Assembly (NCBI GenBank): GCA_013398615.1
Contig: VZSR01003805.1
Location: forward strand, 2,248,638 to 2,312,637
Length of the DNA: 64,000 nt
DNA from: Brachypodius melanocephalos
Lineage: Eukaryota; Chordata; Aves; Passeriformes; Pycnonotidae
Direction of reading: 5' to 3'
A program made the position numbers and the translations under genes. Positions 1 through 13,200 of this stretch are shown piece after piece; the first letter of the stretch is position 1; each line of letters starts with the position of its first letter. The notes below the pieces were generated by a model. It was not told the origin of the DNA and made no database searches. It saw only the letters and a program-made list of their open reading frames with translations.

Positions 1-3000
1 AGAAACCAATGTGCATCTCTGTGCTGTGTTCATTGCAATGACTCTAGGCTAAAAAAAAGACAAATCTGCTTTTGGCAGATGCTGCAAATAAATCACATGG
101 TGTGGAAAGTTCATCAGCCTAAGCTGGGCAGGTATTACCCACCAGCTCCTCTAAAACACTTTGTTTTTCTGCCTGTCAGACCAAGTGGACTGCAGGGAAG
201 AGCCTCTTTTTCTTGTGGAGAGCGCTGACCACCCCCATGGTGCACACTTCAGCATCACCTGGATGAGGTGAAACAGCAACAGAAATTGGAAAACCTGCCT
301 TGCCACTGCAGAGAGGAGACCGTCAGACACGAGATCACACTGGAATCTTGCAGGCCACAGCGTTTGGTGCTCAATCAACATCCCCAGGCAACCATGACAG
401 AAACCCACTGTGTACCACCAGCAGCAGTCCCTGAACTCCTTGAGATGCTGGAGAAATGGCACTTCTGCAGCAGCCTTAACAAGGCTCCTTCATATAATTT
501 GACATAAGACAGCATTTGGCCCATGCCTCCAGCACTTCTGCAGTGTTTTACAGCATATAAATCAAGGCAAATAATCCCTTGCCTTACCATTCAAAAGTTA
601 TGCAATCTTACAAAGACTTCAGGGAGGAAAATCCAACTATGTCAAATAATCAGCCCTCACACATTAATTTATACCGAGGTAACTTTTATCTTCTGGGAAA
701 CTCAAAGCATTCTTCTGCCACTCTCAAAAGTGAGGAGCTGTGTAGGAAGAGCTCCAACTCACATGCAGCAGCTGACCAGTGAGGGGCTGGAAAAGGCACA
801 AGGAGAGATAGGGAAGAGCCTTGGGATTTCTCCAGGATCCTTGAAATCTCTGGCAATAATCAGCCAGATGAAAGCCATCTTCTCAGCTTTTCTTCAACAT
901 TCAACTACACAATTTCATTAGATGAAAATGAAACACTGCTAGGTCATTCCTGTCTTCATGCAGTCAATGATCACAAAGGTAATGTTCTTATCAGAAAAAT
1001 CTCACTACAGCTCACACCTATTGGGAGTTCTTCATCTCCAGTTAGTAGTGCTTCTCCAATAATTGATAGTTTATTCCACAATGGCTCCATTTTCCTTAAG
1101 CACTACTTTCGCTCACCAAACAGAGAGAAACACTCAGTTTCTTGGCTCACAAAACCCTCCAGATGCATGATATCATTGGCTATGAACTATCAAGGAAAAC
1201 AATTATTGCCTTTTTCTCATCTTTAGAATCACCGTTTCCAAGACTGCTAGCCCAGCCAGGAAACTGAACCAGCACATCTCAGCTGATGATATGAAGTCCT
1301 TTGACCCATCAGCAAGAAGGATGATATTTAAGTACTCTTCCTTCCAGCAATTCCCCTCCTTTCCCTATCCCCATAAAAGATTTATGTTCCCAGCCTTGGC
1401 CTGCTGGCAGTACCTGTTGTGCATATGGAATACCCAAAAAACCTGGAGCTATCTCCAAAGAGCCAAATTAAGGACTGGACTTGCTTCTTCATTGGCAGGG
1501 CTGTAAGGAAAGCTGGCTCACTCCCCAGAGCTGCAGAATAACCTCTTTAACAGCTCCTGAGCACAACACACCACTGCAAAAGCCTGAAAGGCAGCAGGTT
1601 AGTGTTTCAGTAACTGCAATGCTACTAAGGATCAAGGGGATTTCTTTCAGCCTAAGAGTAACACAATTCCATGAATATTTTTCAATTGCTCTTGTTTATA
1701 AAGAAAAGGCTTTGTGTCTCTAGGACTGTCTGCTTGAACTACTTAGCTACCATGAGCTACATTTAATTCTAGGGAAAAGAATACCTGTCAGAATTATATG
1801 TAACTACACACTGTCAAAAAGGTCACAAAAAACAGCATTCCTCTTTCAACCCATAGCTACAGATTTTAATTACTGGAATGAGGCATGCTGGTGGTAAAAG
1901 ACTCATAGCATGTGCATCTAGTAAACTGGGTTCTGGACATTAACTTCTCTTCTTCCTGTGAAATGTTACCCATGGACAATTTGAGAACTTCACCATTTGT
2001 GTAGGATTTTGAATGTTGTTAGAGCGGGTATCTCACACTGACACCCACTGTTGCACGGCAATTAATCTCAAATGAGCTTTTGATCCAAAATTTCTGAGAC
2101 ATGTTAATACACTGCTTTAGGTTACATGCTTCCCATGTAACCAGTTGTATCCAGGAATCCCATAGAGAAACATGGCAGCCCTACTTTCCAGCCAGAGAAC
2201 TGGGAGCTGAATAAGTGTGCTAGCCTTCTCTTCATGCCAAAAATGAGCTGTGAAATGAAGCAGTGGGGTGCAGTGCCTGAAGAGAGGCTCCAGAGGCACC
2301 GTTAAAATCCCATGGCACTTTTCTCAAGGGAAGCAATAGTGCCGCTAACAAGGCTAGATGCCAATTTAGAGAATTAAATTCTGCCTACCCAAACTCCTCT
2401 TGTTTCATGTGGGCACAGTGCTCTTCCCATCCTACAGAAGAAGTTTGGAAAGGGTCTCCTGGAGCCCTGGGACCCATTTGCTCCTGCTGTTGGCAGCCTC
2501 CAACATCCCCCCTTTCACAGACTGGTCAAGCTGCCTCCACAGAATAATTTGTTTTAGCCGTAATTGGAGGTCAATCCAGCAGCAGTTGTTAGAAACTTGC
2601 TGTTCCAAACAGGGGACTGCTGATATGCACTGTTAAACACTGGCTATGCTCCATCCCAGAGGCAGCTGCATTTCAAGAACTGGCCAAGCAGAGGGTTGTG
2701 CCAAAAGCACTGGGAAATCCAGCAGGGAGATGATCCTACGGGCTAGTTGCAATGGGAGAAATCATGCAGAGGATCGTGGGGCAGGTTGCTCTTCACATGT
2801 CCTTGTCCTTCTGAGATGCTGAGCATCCAGGAGGCCTCATAAGGGGACATGTCACTCCTCTAGGATGGCCTGTGGGAGAGGTGGAGGGATTTGTCACAAC
2901 CTGGCCCACAGATCTGGCAGTATCATGCCTGGTACTCCACATAGAGAAAACTTTAAAGGAAGGTGCTGGCTGCCTTGCCAGCCCTGTTGTGACTGAACTC

Positions 3001-6000
3001 TAAAGAATCTTTCATGGTAAAGTTCGTCAGAGACCGAAGGTTCATCTCCACATGTGCCCAGAATGGCCCTTGTCTCTTGTCCTCCCAGGCACAGGTAAAA
3101 ACTAAGCTAAAGTTTCCCCTTTTCCCCTGATTTGCTTTTTGCTGCCCCATTATTTAAAGGGAAAATCTCCTCTCCTCCACTGCTGGAAACTTGCACTGGC
3201 TTGGAAACCCGCCCACAGTGCTTGGGAAGATGAGCTTCCCTGCAGGAAGGAAAGAAAGTTTGAGGACCAAACCAAGGGATGCACTTCACCACAGCCAGCA
3301 GTAAGGTGGCTGGTGTGAGATGGTGTCCTGCTGGTGTGCTGCTACTGCCAGCTGCCACAGCCTGGGATTTCTGGGCTCCTATATAATTTTATTGACCCCA
3401 GCCTTACCTCATTCACATCATCTCAATAACTATTCCCCTAGAAATCATTATTCTTGAGCTTATGAAACAACGGTCCCCATGTCTTGCTAGATTTAGTGAT
3501 ATAATGAAAAGAACTGGACAGGATTTGGCCATCACCCCAACCACCCCTAGCTGAACAGATTCTCCTTTGCACATGGCATTTCAGAACAGAGCCCAACAAT
3601 TTGTTTTTCCAAAGGTAGGATAACCAGGAATGCACTGTTAAAGAGGTCATTTTCCTACAAAGTGCCCTTCTACAAAGTGTAGAGATGGGACTTGAAAACA
3701 TACTTCCCTAGGTATGTCCTCACATCCTGACCACTGCTGAACACCTGCCAGGATCTCTCTTTCCTTCTCATCAGTTTAGGCCTTTGTTTTCCCTCTGTGC
3801 AGATGTCAGTGGCACGGGACAATTAAAAAAGATGTTTGCAGCCCTCTAATGGGTTGACATCACAGGCTGCCTTGAGGTTATTCTTGCATATTTGCCCAGG
3901 TTCTTTGTGAAGTCCTGCAAGTGACTGAACTGAAATCTGCTACCCACAAGATCCTTGAGGGACCTCAGCACAAATAAAATGTAGCTTTAGCTAATCACAA
4001 CAATGATAAGCTTGAAAACCAAGCTTATTCGGGCCTAAAAGGTAAAAAAAAACCCAACCAGGCAGAAGTTTCTACAACCCAAAATCAAGACTCAAAAGTA
4101 CAAGTTACCAGCTGTCTTTAACTCCTATTTGTTTCAGCAGCGAGTGTTACAACCACACTCACTGTCTGTCATGGTCAGACTTCTCAGTAGAAATACACAA
4201 TGTACTTCTGCTCTAGGCAGCTGATTTCAGGTAAAACCAGTAGGACTGGTGTCCAAATCCTCATGGAAGAGAGGCAGGCTGCATGCAGTAACAGAGAAAG
4301 GCAGAACATATGAAGGTTTTTCTGCTACGGAAGATGCAAGATCAATAAAATGCTCAGTAAGACACGCATCCCACAGCAAAACAGTGGCAATGTGATGTTT
4401 CAAAAGTTAAAAGCATGTTAGAAATTGTTTCTGGAATATAGTCAAACTGCAAATATGCCTCTTCTATAAATAGCAAACAGCAACAATAGCTGAGGTCCCC
4501 AAGTGATTTATTAGCAGTATTCTGAATCGATGAACACTAAAATAAGTTACTAATTTACTAAAATCTTGTCAAGGAGACTCTGCTTCAGTAAGCCCTTTTA
4601 TCCTGCAGCTTGTCTAAATGGGAACACTCAGGCGAGCTAATCTGAATTGACCACAGATGGGAATGTAAAGTGAATGAGATAATTGCATTGCAGAGTGGAC
4701 AGTCACTCTCACTCACTGTTAAAGAATTAACATCTGCTAAGGGCCCCTCGTGGATGAGCCCTCAATAATGATCCCCAGCCAAGGATAATTTTAAGATTAG
4801 TGTGTTGAAAAGGAAATATTAATATGATCTGAACTATGGGAGGGAAGATAGCCTTTTATGCATATTAGTGAAATTAGTATTCCTGTCTGAGCACGAAGCT
4901 GAAAGACTTTATTTCTGCATCTTGTTTACTTAGATCAGACTATGTTTGGCTTGTGAATCCAGTTCTGATTTCCCTTACAATAATGTGGCTGAAGGGTTAC
5001 ACCCTGAAAAACAAGGAAAATACTCAGTATTTGTAACATTTTTGTATGATTCAGGCTAAACCTTGGCCATAGCCTTTCTCTTAAAACACTGTCAATGCAA
5101 GGCTAACATTTAGGGGTTTCTGCCTATGCTAAACAAACTGGTGCTGTGAAACAATTAATTTACTATATTAAGCATAGGGCAAGTCTGTAATGAACTCTCT
5201 GCATGCAGCTGAGTCGAAATTATTCCCTGACATGGGAAAGTGTCCCCTTCATAATGTTGCAAATCCAACTCCTCAAACAGGCAGATGCTCGCAGGTAGCT
5301 GGAAACCCAGGTTGGCTGCACCAAGGTTGGGATGCCAGGGCAGGAGATGGGCACCCACCTTCTGCCTCCTTTCCTGTTCCCTACTGAGGAGAGGCTCAGT
5401 TGGTTTGTTTGGCTTCTGTACCTGCAGAGAAATCACTGACTACTTTGCTGCTTGTTGAAACAGTGGTTCTTCTTTGCATGAGGTCAGACTGCAGCCAGGC
5501 TGCCCTGGTATGGGGCTCAGCTCAGCAGAGCCCCTGAGGTCTCTGGGCACATGCTGACCTGTGAATTCAAGCTCACTTCCACCAAGAAAACCATTTAGAC
5601 CAAGCCCAGGGCATTTTAGTGCAGTGTTCCTGACATCAGCACAGCCTTCAAGTTCTTGGCTTGGCAGTTCTGCCCAGATTTGTCCTTTCCTTCCTAATCC
5701 CACCACCGGGCTGTTGATCCTCCATCTCTTGCCTGCCTCAGCTGGAGCCACATCCCTGTCAGAGATAATCATGTCCAGTGGACTTGCAGTGTTAAGGACA
5801 GGTAGCAAAGAAGAGCAGGGACCTGCCAAGTCCCTGATGAGGTGATTCTATCCATCAATAGATCATCCAAGTGCGACACATGGTGTGTGACATAATTACC
5901 TTGTGTGGTTCCCACTGCTGAGGTGGCTCCCAGCTGAGGTGACTGCAGCACGGTGCCACCTTCCAAAAGTATCGCTCTCCCAGGGCTCTCCAGCACCCCA

Positions 6001-7508
6001 GTGCCACCGCTGCAAAGGCAAGCCCAGAGCCACACTGCTACAGAAGGATGAAAGGCATCTCCCAGAGCTAGTTCAGCATTTCTGAGGTCTCGGTCTTTGA
6101 AACGAACCTAGAGGCTTGTCAGCTTGTTTTCTACACTATCATAAATCTCCTCAAGAACAACAACATGGTAAATCCTGCTGAGGGAGGATTTTTGTCATAA
6201 GAGCTGAAGTAGGCATCTAAGGAATGACTCATGATGATGAGGGCAGAATGCAAAAAGTCTGATATTCCTTTTTAATAAAAGGTGAAGCAGATACACCTTT
6301 GACCCAAATTAAGGCAGGTGATACATTGAAAAAAGGCCCTAAGCCCCTGAATACTGTGGGGTTCTGCACATCGCTGCCTTGAATCAGAGCTTGCTGGCAC
6401 TGTAACAATCAGCAGAAATGCAGGTGGATCAGCACTGCCTGTTCTTTACAGAGGGTAAAACCAGGAACCACCAGCCCAACAAGCCACAGGTCTGTGCCAA
6501 ACTCCAGTGATATTTGGGGTGAGTCACCATCACCTGAGGCCTCACCGGAGACAAACTACTCATCCAAGGGGATAGACAGCAGTGACTGAGCTGCCAGCAG
6601 CATGCAGAGAGACCCCAGCATCCTGCAAAATCCTGCAACGCTGTGCCCAGAAATGCACGTGGGGCTCTGAAATGTCTGAAGTGTGAGAAAGCAGTACACA
6701 GAGTGACACATGGTTTGGATCAGGGGTTACAGTTGTTACATCACAGTAAAAAAAAAATCAAAAAAGTTAAAAAAGAAATCCAGTGGCACTCACAGAATTT
6801 GTAGCTGTGCTTTAAAGAAAACGAGTAATACCCCTCAGAGTAATGAGTAATAACCTTCAGACACTGACATTGTGGATGACTGCATATTTGAAACCACTGT
6901 TTCAAGTGAAATTACTGTTTCCATATGTGTGAAATTAGGTGCTACCAAAGTGGGAGTAAAGCACAACATAACTCCAAACAGAACACAAAACTCTGATGTT
7001 TCTTTAGGTCAGATACATGTTGCTATTGGCAGCTACTTGTAATTGCTGGAATGCAGCATGCTGTAATAAATTAAATGTGATACTTGCTATGCATGCAGGC
7101 TTGCCATCTGGAGAGCTGCTGCTATTACTTTGCAGGTAAAAAGTGGTGTTTAAGTGCAGGAACTGAAGTGTACCATGTGAGCAAAATCTCCTACGTTCCA
7201 GCTCCTTGGATGCAATATTTGTTTAAAACTTGGAACAATTAAATGCTCTTGACTTTTATAGCTTCTTCGCAATAACACAGACTAAAGCGATGCCAAAAGA
7301 AGAGGTCCCAAAGGAGCAAGCTCGGTACGTAGCCTCTCTTTGCAGCATGCTACTGCAGATGCATCAAACACCACCAAGTCACTTTTCTTCTTGATCAGGC
7401 ATTGGTTTCTACACACAAGACCTTGATTCTACTGTCTCTAAATTGCACCAGTGCAGAGAGGAGCTTGCCTGAGGTTGGGGTTTGTACAGGTTCTCTCCAG
7501 GCCACAGC

Positions 7509-7580
7509 CACCATCCTGTGTGCAGGGTCAGCACCATCCTGTGTGCAGTGACCACAATGAAAACTGCACCAGGATGGTGC
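7509..7580. repeat. Short direct repeat plus small palindrome
   Basis: A 17-bp unit, CACCATCCTGTGTGCAG, occurs exactly twice, at 7509-7525 and 7532-7548. It is followed by the small inverted repeat GCACCA-gga-TGGTGC at 7566-7580. This looks like a local duplication in intron 2 of NTN4 and no function is implied. Confidence 0.7.
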
Positions 7581-7882
7581 AACACAGGACCCAACACCTG
7601 TGAGACAAATACTGCCTTGTAGGATGCCCTGGTTTTCTCATCCCTGACTAAAGATCCCTGGAAAGCTAAAAAAGGAGCATGCAAATCATATACCCAAGAG
7701 AAAACCCACTGGCTGGCCTAAGAGCTGTGGATTTCTCCCTGCCCTCCATCACAGGCTGGCATAACTTTATGATTCAGGTGGTTGGACACAGAAGCTGACA
7801 CAAGTACTGAGGGTCTGAGAAATTTCCAGTGGTGTACATACATCCTTCCTCTTGTAGGTCTTACTTTGTAGTTAGCCCTGAT

Positions 7883-8213
7883 TCAGAATCACAGAATTAT
7901 TTGGCTGGGAAAAGACCTTCAAAGGTAATCGAGTTCAACATGCCTACCATGGGAAGGGACATATTTCAATAGATCAGGTTGCTCAAAACTTCATCCAACC
8001 TGGCCTTGAACACTTCCAGGATTGAGCCAACAACAGCTTCTCTGGGCAACCTGTTTCAGTGCCTCACGACCCTCACAATCAAAGAATGTCTTATTTCCAA
8101 TCTAAATAAATTTCAGTATAAAACGGTTGCCCCTTGTTCTGTCAGAAAAGACCATGTTGAAAAGTCTTTTTCCACCTTTCTCGCAAGCCCCTCTATATAT
8201 TGCACACTGAAAG
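7883..8213 (-). mobile_element. CR1 LINE fragment, 3' end (minus orientation)
   Basis: The block opens with the reverse complement of the typical CR1 3' terminus (AATCACAGAATTATTTGGCT) and continues through the usual fragments: 'aaaagaccttcaaagg', 'cttgaacacttccagg', and 'ctctgggcaacctgtttcagtgcc' in divergent form. It lies in NTN4 intron 2. Both ends are approximate. It is a 5'-truncated copy, as most CR1 insertions are, and has no intact reverse transcriptase frame. Confidence 0.9.
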
Positions 8214-9554
8214 GAAGTTCAGGCAGCTTTTTGGGGGCACAAGCAAAGGGTGGCGGGAAAAAAAGATAGCACTTTTTTCTCACCAGCCATCTGATTCAAA
8301 ATGTGATGGAATAGTCACCCTGGATCTATCTGACGGGTCTGGAGATCCTTGTTTCTCAGCTGATGAGAGCATGGAACAGTTTCTCCTAGAGCAAGACACT
8401 GGCTGCCTCCTGAGACACAGCTAACAGATGCACTTTAGTGAAAACACAGCCCTCAGTATTTCTGCAGAGAGTGGTTTCCTAGCCAGAGCATGCCTAGAGC
8501 TGACCACAAATTATTGCAAAAGGGTCTTAATACATGATTTTTCTTAACATGAATGCTGGCCTCTAAGGATTGCATTTTCACCTCAAAACAAGTTATCAGC
8601 AGAAACTACAATGAAGTAAGTGATCTCCCGATTCACTAACCAGATTTTATCCTTTCTCCGTGTTAGGCCAGAGGGAAATTCTAACTTTGATTAAGCTTTC
8701 AGGCAATTTCATTAAATTAGGCCACTAGAGGGAGCAGCCTTTAAAGTCCAGAGCTGGTCACCGGGGAAGCGTTCCCACGAGTGGGGGGACACAGGAGGGC
8801 AGCCCCATGGCCACGGCTCCCAGGGGAAGCTCCCCAGCAGTTCCGGGGACAGAACTGCACATTGGGAAGAGTATTATTGGTAGCGCCTCCAAATGCATCG
8901 CTTGTTATCTGCTATTTCTCACATTGAAAATCGTCCGACTTTCATGTACGTTTTTCGTCTTAGCAAATATGATGGTTTTCTTCCTTTTCTTCAAGTTCTT
9001 TTCACATAAGTGTGCACAGGGCAAAAGAATACAAGGTATAGGTTTTAAAATTACCTGGCTGACCTGGTTTATGAGAACCATACTTCAGTGTGTGCTGAGT
9101 AGCTACTTTGACTGGTTACTTCTCAGTGAAGGCAGTCACTATTAAACGTCAATCTGGTGACTATGAATTTTAACACAGTTGCATTTTGGTCAGACCTATT
9201 TGCATCACCTTAAAAGCACACGACCGTAAGATCTGGAGAAAGCTGGAGAGTGACGTTCCCTTTGGCATTCCTGAGGAATTAGCAGCACGTGCCTAGGTTG
9301 CAGTTGTGTAGTGGGGTTCACCAGATTAAAGGAATTTTTTGGAAAAAAGAGGGAACTACGAAGGCAGCAAAGCAAGAGGCAGGGCGGTGCTTACACCACC
9401 TAGGAATGAATTACATTAACTAGCCTTCTGAAATACGTGCGATGACAAGCGATGCCGGTGTAGTGAAATATGGAGCGTAAACACGGGCGCAGAGATTGCA
9501 GAGAGAAAGGGGGCTGGAGCAGGGGCTTTCTCGTCTCAGCCCGGGCAGACTTAC

Positions 9555-10084
9555 CTCTCCTCCAGTGCAAGGGAAGGGGCTCGAATATCTGGAAGTGCAA
9601 ATGGCTCCTCTCTGCCTCACATCATCCTCCAGCCCGAAGGCGGCCGAACAGTTAGCAGCAAAGTATTTGTAAGGCTTCCACGTCTCGCCGAAGTCCTGGG
9701 AGCGCTCCAGCACCATGGCAGCCGGCCTGGGCGACTTGAAGACCATGATCAAGTGAGTGAAGTAGAAGGCGGCTTCCAGGTCCAGGCGGATGGTGTCGCG
9801 GGGGGCATCCGGGGCCGCCTGCCACCAGGTGCGGGGCAGGCGGAATGGGGAGTCGGCCATGGCTGCGGGGGGGTGCGCCAGCCCGGCGTGGGCCCCGCTG
9901 CAGCGGCCGCACGAGGGGCGCCGGCAGCGCCGCTGCTCGTCCTCGCTGTAGCTGCAGAAGGGCTCGGCGGCGTGGCGGCCGCAGGACGTGTCGGTGCGCA
10001 GCGCCCGCCCGTGCGCCAGGTTGCCCATCCGAGGGTTGCAGGCCTTCTCGCAGGGACTGCTCGCTGCCGCCGCGCCGCCCAGAC
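9555..10084 (-). CDS. NTN4: Netrin-4, coding exon 2 (laminin N-terminal domain)
   Basis: Netrin-4 is a secreted, laminin-related basement-membrane protein that binds laminin gamma chains and limits laminin network assembly. This 530-nt exon carries residues 20-196, the first part of the laminin N-terminal (domain VI) fold. Recognisable stretches include CEKACNPRMGNLAHGR (residues 31-46), FRLPRTWWQAAP near residue 100, FYFTHLIMVFKSPRPAAM near residue 126 and the end SSPFPCTGGE. Ten cysteines fall at about residues 31, 35, 54, 63, 73, 78, 81, 165, 182 and 192, and an N-glycosylation sequon NCS begins at 164. On the minus strand the acceptor is CCCGCAG (CAG at 10087-10085) and the donor is GAG|GTAAGT at 9555/9554. 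The exon enters with two bases of a split Gly codon and leaves in phase 0. It is unusually GC-rich and Arg/Ala-rich compared with the mammalian exon as I remember it. It joins in frame to the exon at 13581-13638. Confidence 0.96.
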
Positions 10085-10260
10085 CTGCGGGACAGACAGC
10101 GGGGGCTGAAGGCGGCTGCTGAGGCGGGAGCACCTCGCCCCGTCAGAGCAGACACGTCCCGCCGTACGCGGGATGCTGCCCACGCCGAAGCCGTGTGCCG
10201 CTGGTACCCGCCGAGCCCTGGACGGGCTGTGGCAGTGTGGCACTGCTGCTCAGCTCTCCC
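9600..10260. promoter_or_regulatory. GC-rich, CpG-dense island over NTN4 exon 2
   Basis: CpG-rich sequence covers exon 2 and about 170 bp of adjoining intron 1. It probably reflects the high-GC coding sequence rather than a separate promoter, but an intragenic CpG island cannot be excluded. The long frames on the other strand and in other frames here come from the lack of stop codons in GC-rich DNA. Confidence 0.5.
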
Positions 10261-13200
10261 TTCTGTGGAGCTCAGTATGCCTATAAAAGCAAGAGACCTC
10301 ACCCCCAAACCTTTCAGGGTTTCCCTGCGCTTGGGATAATCCCTACCTACCAAGAGATCCAGAGCAGGCAGCAGACACGGGAAGGGATGAGTACACTCTG
10401 CCCTCCCACCCTGAGGGACCAGAGCAGGGCTCAGGCTTCAGGGCCACAACACACATGCCCCGAGGACTCCAAGGGGATGCAGGTGGCCCTGGAGAAGTGG
10501 AGAAAAGCAGAAGAAAGGCAAGCTGCCACCAGGGCAGCATGCTGCCACAAGGCCAGGAGACTGCCACGGATGGGAGACAGCGCTGCTGCAACCCAGCCCG
10601 CCGTGCAGCAAATCAGGTGTCGGGGGTGTGAGAGCCCACAGGAATATCACCTGCCAGCAACCACCTCAAGCCTTCGCCTCCTTTCCCACCACTCCATCCT
10701 TACTCCAAATCTTCCCACAATCAGAAACTGCTGCTGACATCAGTGTTTAATCGTCGCTCCGCCTAGGTTTGGAAATGCTGTTGCTGGTGTGTGTAAAGGG
10801 AAGGGAAAAAAGTTTTGGTTGAAATTATGCTGGCAAGCTGCCGCACAGCTGAAGCTCTGTGGTTTTTGCTCAAGCTTTTCTGGAAGTCCTGTCGATTTTA
10901 AAATCCACAGTTATAGAGTCAAAGAAAAATAAAATCACCCTGGTCTTTACTGTGAAACCATGTAACTCTTACATGTAATCAATGTAACTTGGTGCAGGAA
11001 TGCTTGATTAAGGGCTCTCCAACTTTTTATTAATAAATGCAAGAGTAGGTCAAAGTGGTATTTGGTGAATTGTTTAACATACAAAAAATCTCTGTTGACT
11101 TGGATGTGTGCAGGTCAAAGCATCTGAGGTGCATAATGTCTTCTTTATCACCAGGCCAGTCATACACAGTCAGCTTTGTGCACCAATTAATGTCTTCTTC
11201 TTAGCATTTTTATTATGTCTGAAGGTCATTTCAGTTTAGCATCCAATAAATCCTTTATCTGGGGCTTATTCAGCTTTTGCCTACAGTGTGATAGTTGCAA
11301 TTAAGCTATATTAATGCACTAGCAGTGCTAAGCCGTCCAAGCCTGACAGCATCCCCCACTTCTCCTGCTCCTCAAGAAGCACCCTGGATAAAAACCACTT
11401 TTACCACCAAAGCTCTATATGGGTTTTCTATAGTGTTTCCTCAGAACAGCTGTGGACTGCTGCTTGCTATGCACCCAGTCCAAGGCACTTCTGAATCCAG
11501 TCTCTGGAGTTCACTGGGTAAGCAGTCTTGGGAAATTTTTAGTGAACAAGAAATGCTCAGTCAAGTTAGCTTCCTACAGTGTGCTGGTAAAGCTGTGTTG
11601 GGGATGACCTACGGTAACTGTGCAGAATACATTTCCTCTAGAAAAGTAAACAAATTGAACTGTAAGGTCAATGTAATATCACTTAAAACTCCCGAACATC
11701 CTTTTCAAAGTGTTGCATAAACATTAACTATGCAGCTCTCCTGAGGGGTAGGTAAGTTAAGTGCTATTGTCATATTATCAGTTAGGCTAGCCAGTAGTTG
11801 GCCTAATTTAAGTGTTTGGCTGCTTTCCTGGATTCTTTGGCTACGTGTAACACGGTGCAGTTGGCCGCTACACAAACAGATGAACATTTACTGAGGTTCC
11901 CTCAGTTGTGGGATTGTAAAGCAGATTTGGGAAGTGGTAGGAAGAGCAGGGTTCAGTCAGCATCGTCAGACAGGTAGAGATTACTGTTTGTGTTTGTCAA
12001 GTCCTTTTGTTTTTTGCACACCAGACTGCTGCCTCCAGGAATGCAGTGGAGGAGGACCTGGTCAATGGGAGGTTTCCCCGTGACTGCAGTTGGTGGTAGG
12101 GCTGCCGTAGATGGCCCCAGGGCAGGGAAAAGGCACTGCCTGAGCCTAAACCCAGCTGTGAAGGGTTGGCAAAACAAAATCCCATGTCAGACCTTGGGAG
12201 CTGAGAGTATTTGATTGCTCCCAGCTCGGGGTATGCTTCAGCCCTGGTCATGCACGGTCACTGACTGCACTTGTCTTCGGGCCAGGCATTGAGGGTCCCT
12301 TCCTCACCCGGGATCAGATCTGGGGCAAGGGACCTTGGCTTCAGCAGGATTTGAGAAATGCTGCTGGCACACAGACGTGGGTCTCCAGGGGCAGAAAGGG
12401 GGAAGAGGAAACTCCCTTTGAAAGGGTGTTTGTTTTCACTTGAATTGGAAAACAGTTGCATGACCGATGCAGAGCACTTCATGTTATGAAAAGTGACAGC
12501 TTTCTAGTGTAACACTGACTGCCACAAGAATTCAGTAAAAGGACAAATTGAGAGCATAGAGATTTCTATGCTGGCAGTCACAAGTCCACAACTGCTCTGC
12601 CACAGGACTAGAAAAGGTGCTTTTCCTTATTGCACTTAATGCATCTGCCCAACTAAATCTTCCCATTCTATCTACTGTACATGCCACCGGACTGAGATCT
12701 TCAGTAATGAGTAAGAGCATGCAGCAAATACCATGACTCACCTGGGAAAACATCCATGGAAAATCATATGCTTCCTGTTTAAGCATTTTAGCAACACATG
12801 CCTTGTGATGTTTCGTTTATATCTTGTGCCTGATTAAATGTTTGTTTCCCATCAGAGTTTTTTTCTTCTTTTTAAAAAAGAAATTTGGCATTCGGCTCGC
12901 ACCCGGCCGAGGAAACGTTACGCAAACTGTTTATGCTCGAGTGTATCTGCTGCGGGACCCCGCTGCGGGCAGCTCTGGGCGCGAAGGGTTTACGCTGTGG
13001 GAAGGGGCTTTGAAAACTCTGCCCACCCTCCTCCGCACCCCGACGACTCGGGGCGACGCCGCCCAGAGCGCCTGCGGAGCCCGCAGCGCTCCGCAGCCGG
13101 GCCCCCTTCCCGCGGCATCCCCCGCAGCCCCGGCCAGAGCCCACCCGGCCTCGCCGCCCCGCCGGAGGCTCCGCGGGCGGGAGCGGCCCCGCGCAGAGCA

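Larger units (their letters stand above)
1..9554 (-). other. NTN4: NTN4 intron 2 (partial, runs off the left edge)
   Basis: This is non-coding sequence downstream, on the minus strand, of the NTN4 exon 2 donor (GTAAGT read on the minus strand, at 9554-9549). I looked for the next netrin-4 exon, which finishes the laminin N-terminal domain and begins the EGF-like repeats, and found no minus-strand frame resembling it. Exon 3 is therefore probably outside the window. The interval holds one CR1 fragment (7883-8213), a short direct and inverted repeat near 7509-7580, an A-rich patch near 6748-6778, and a possible conserved block near 4.6-4.9 kb. No other gene is evident. Confidence 0.75.

Noticed and set aside
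1..9400. Search for further NTN4 exons (end of laminin N-terminal domain, EGF-like repeats, netrin module)
   Set aside because: No minus-strand frame with the expected cysteine pattern was seen. The remaining exons are taken to lie outside the window.
9820..9842. CTCF-like word (ccaccaggtgcggggcagg)
   Set aside because: It lies inside NTN4 exon 2 and encodes conserved residues (the TWW region), so the match is better explained by coding sequence.
9652..10353. Minus-strand 233-codon and plus-strand 164-180-codon frames over NTN4 exon 2
   Set aside because: They are shadows of the real netrin frame in a GC-rich exon. Only the frame containing the laminin N-terminal sequence is spliced consistently.
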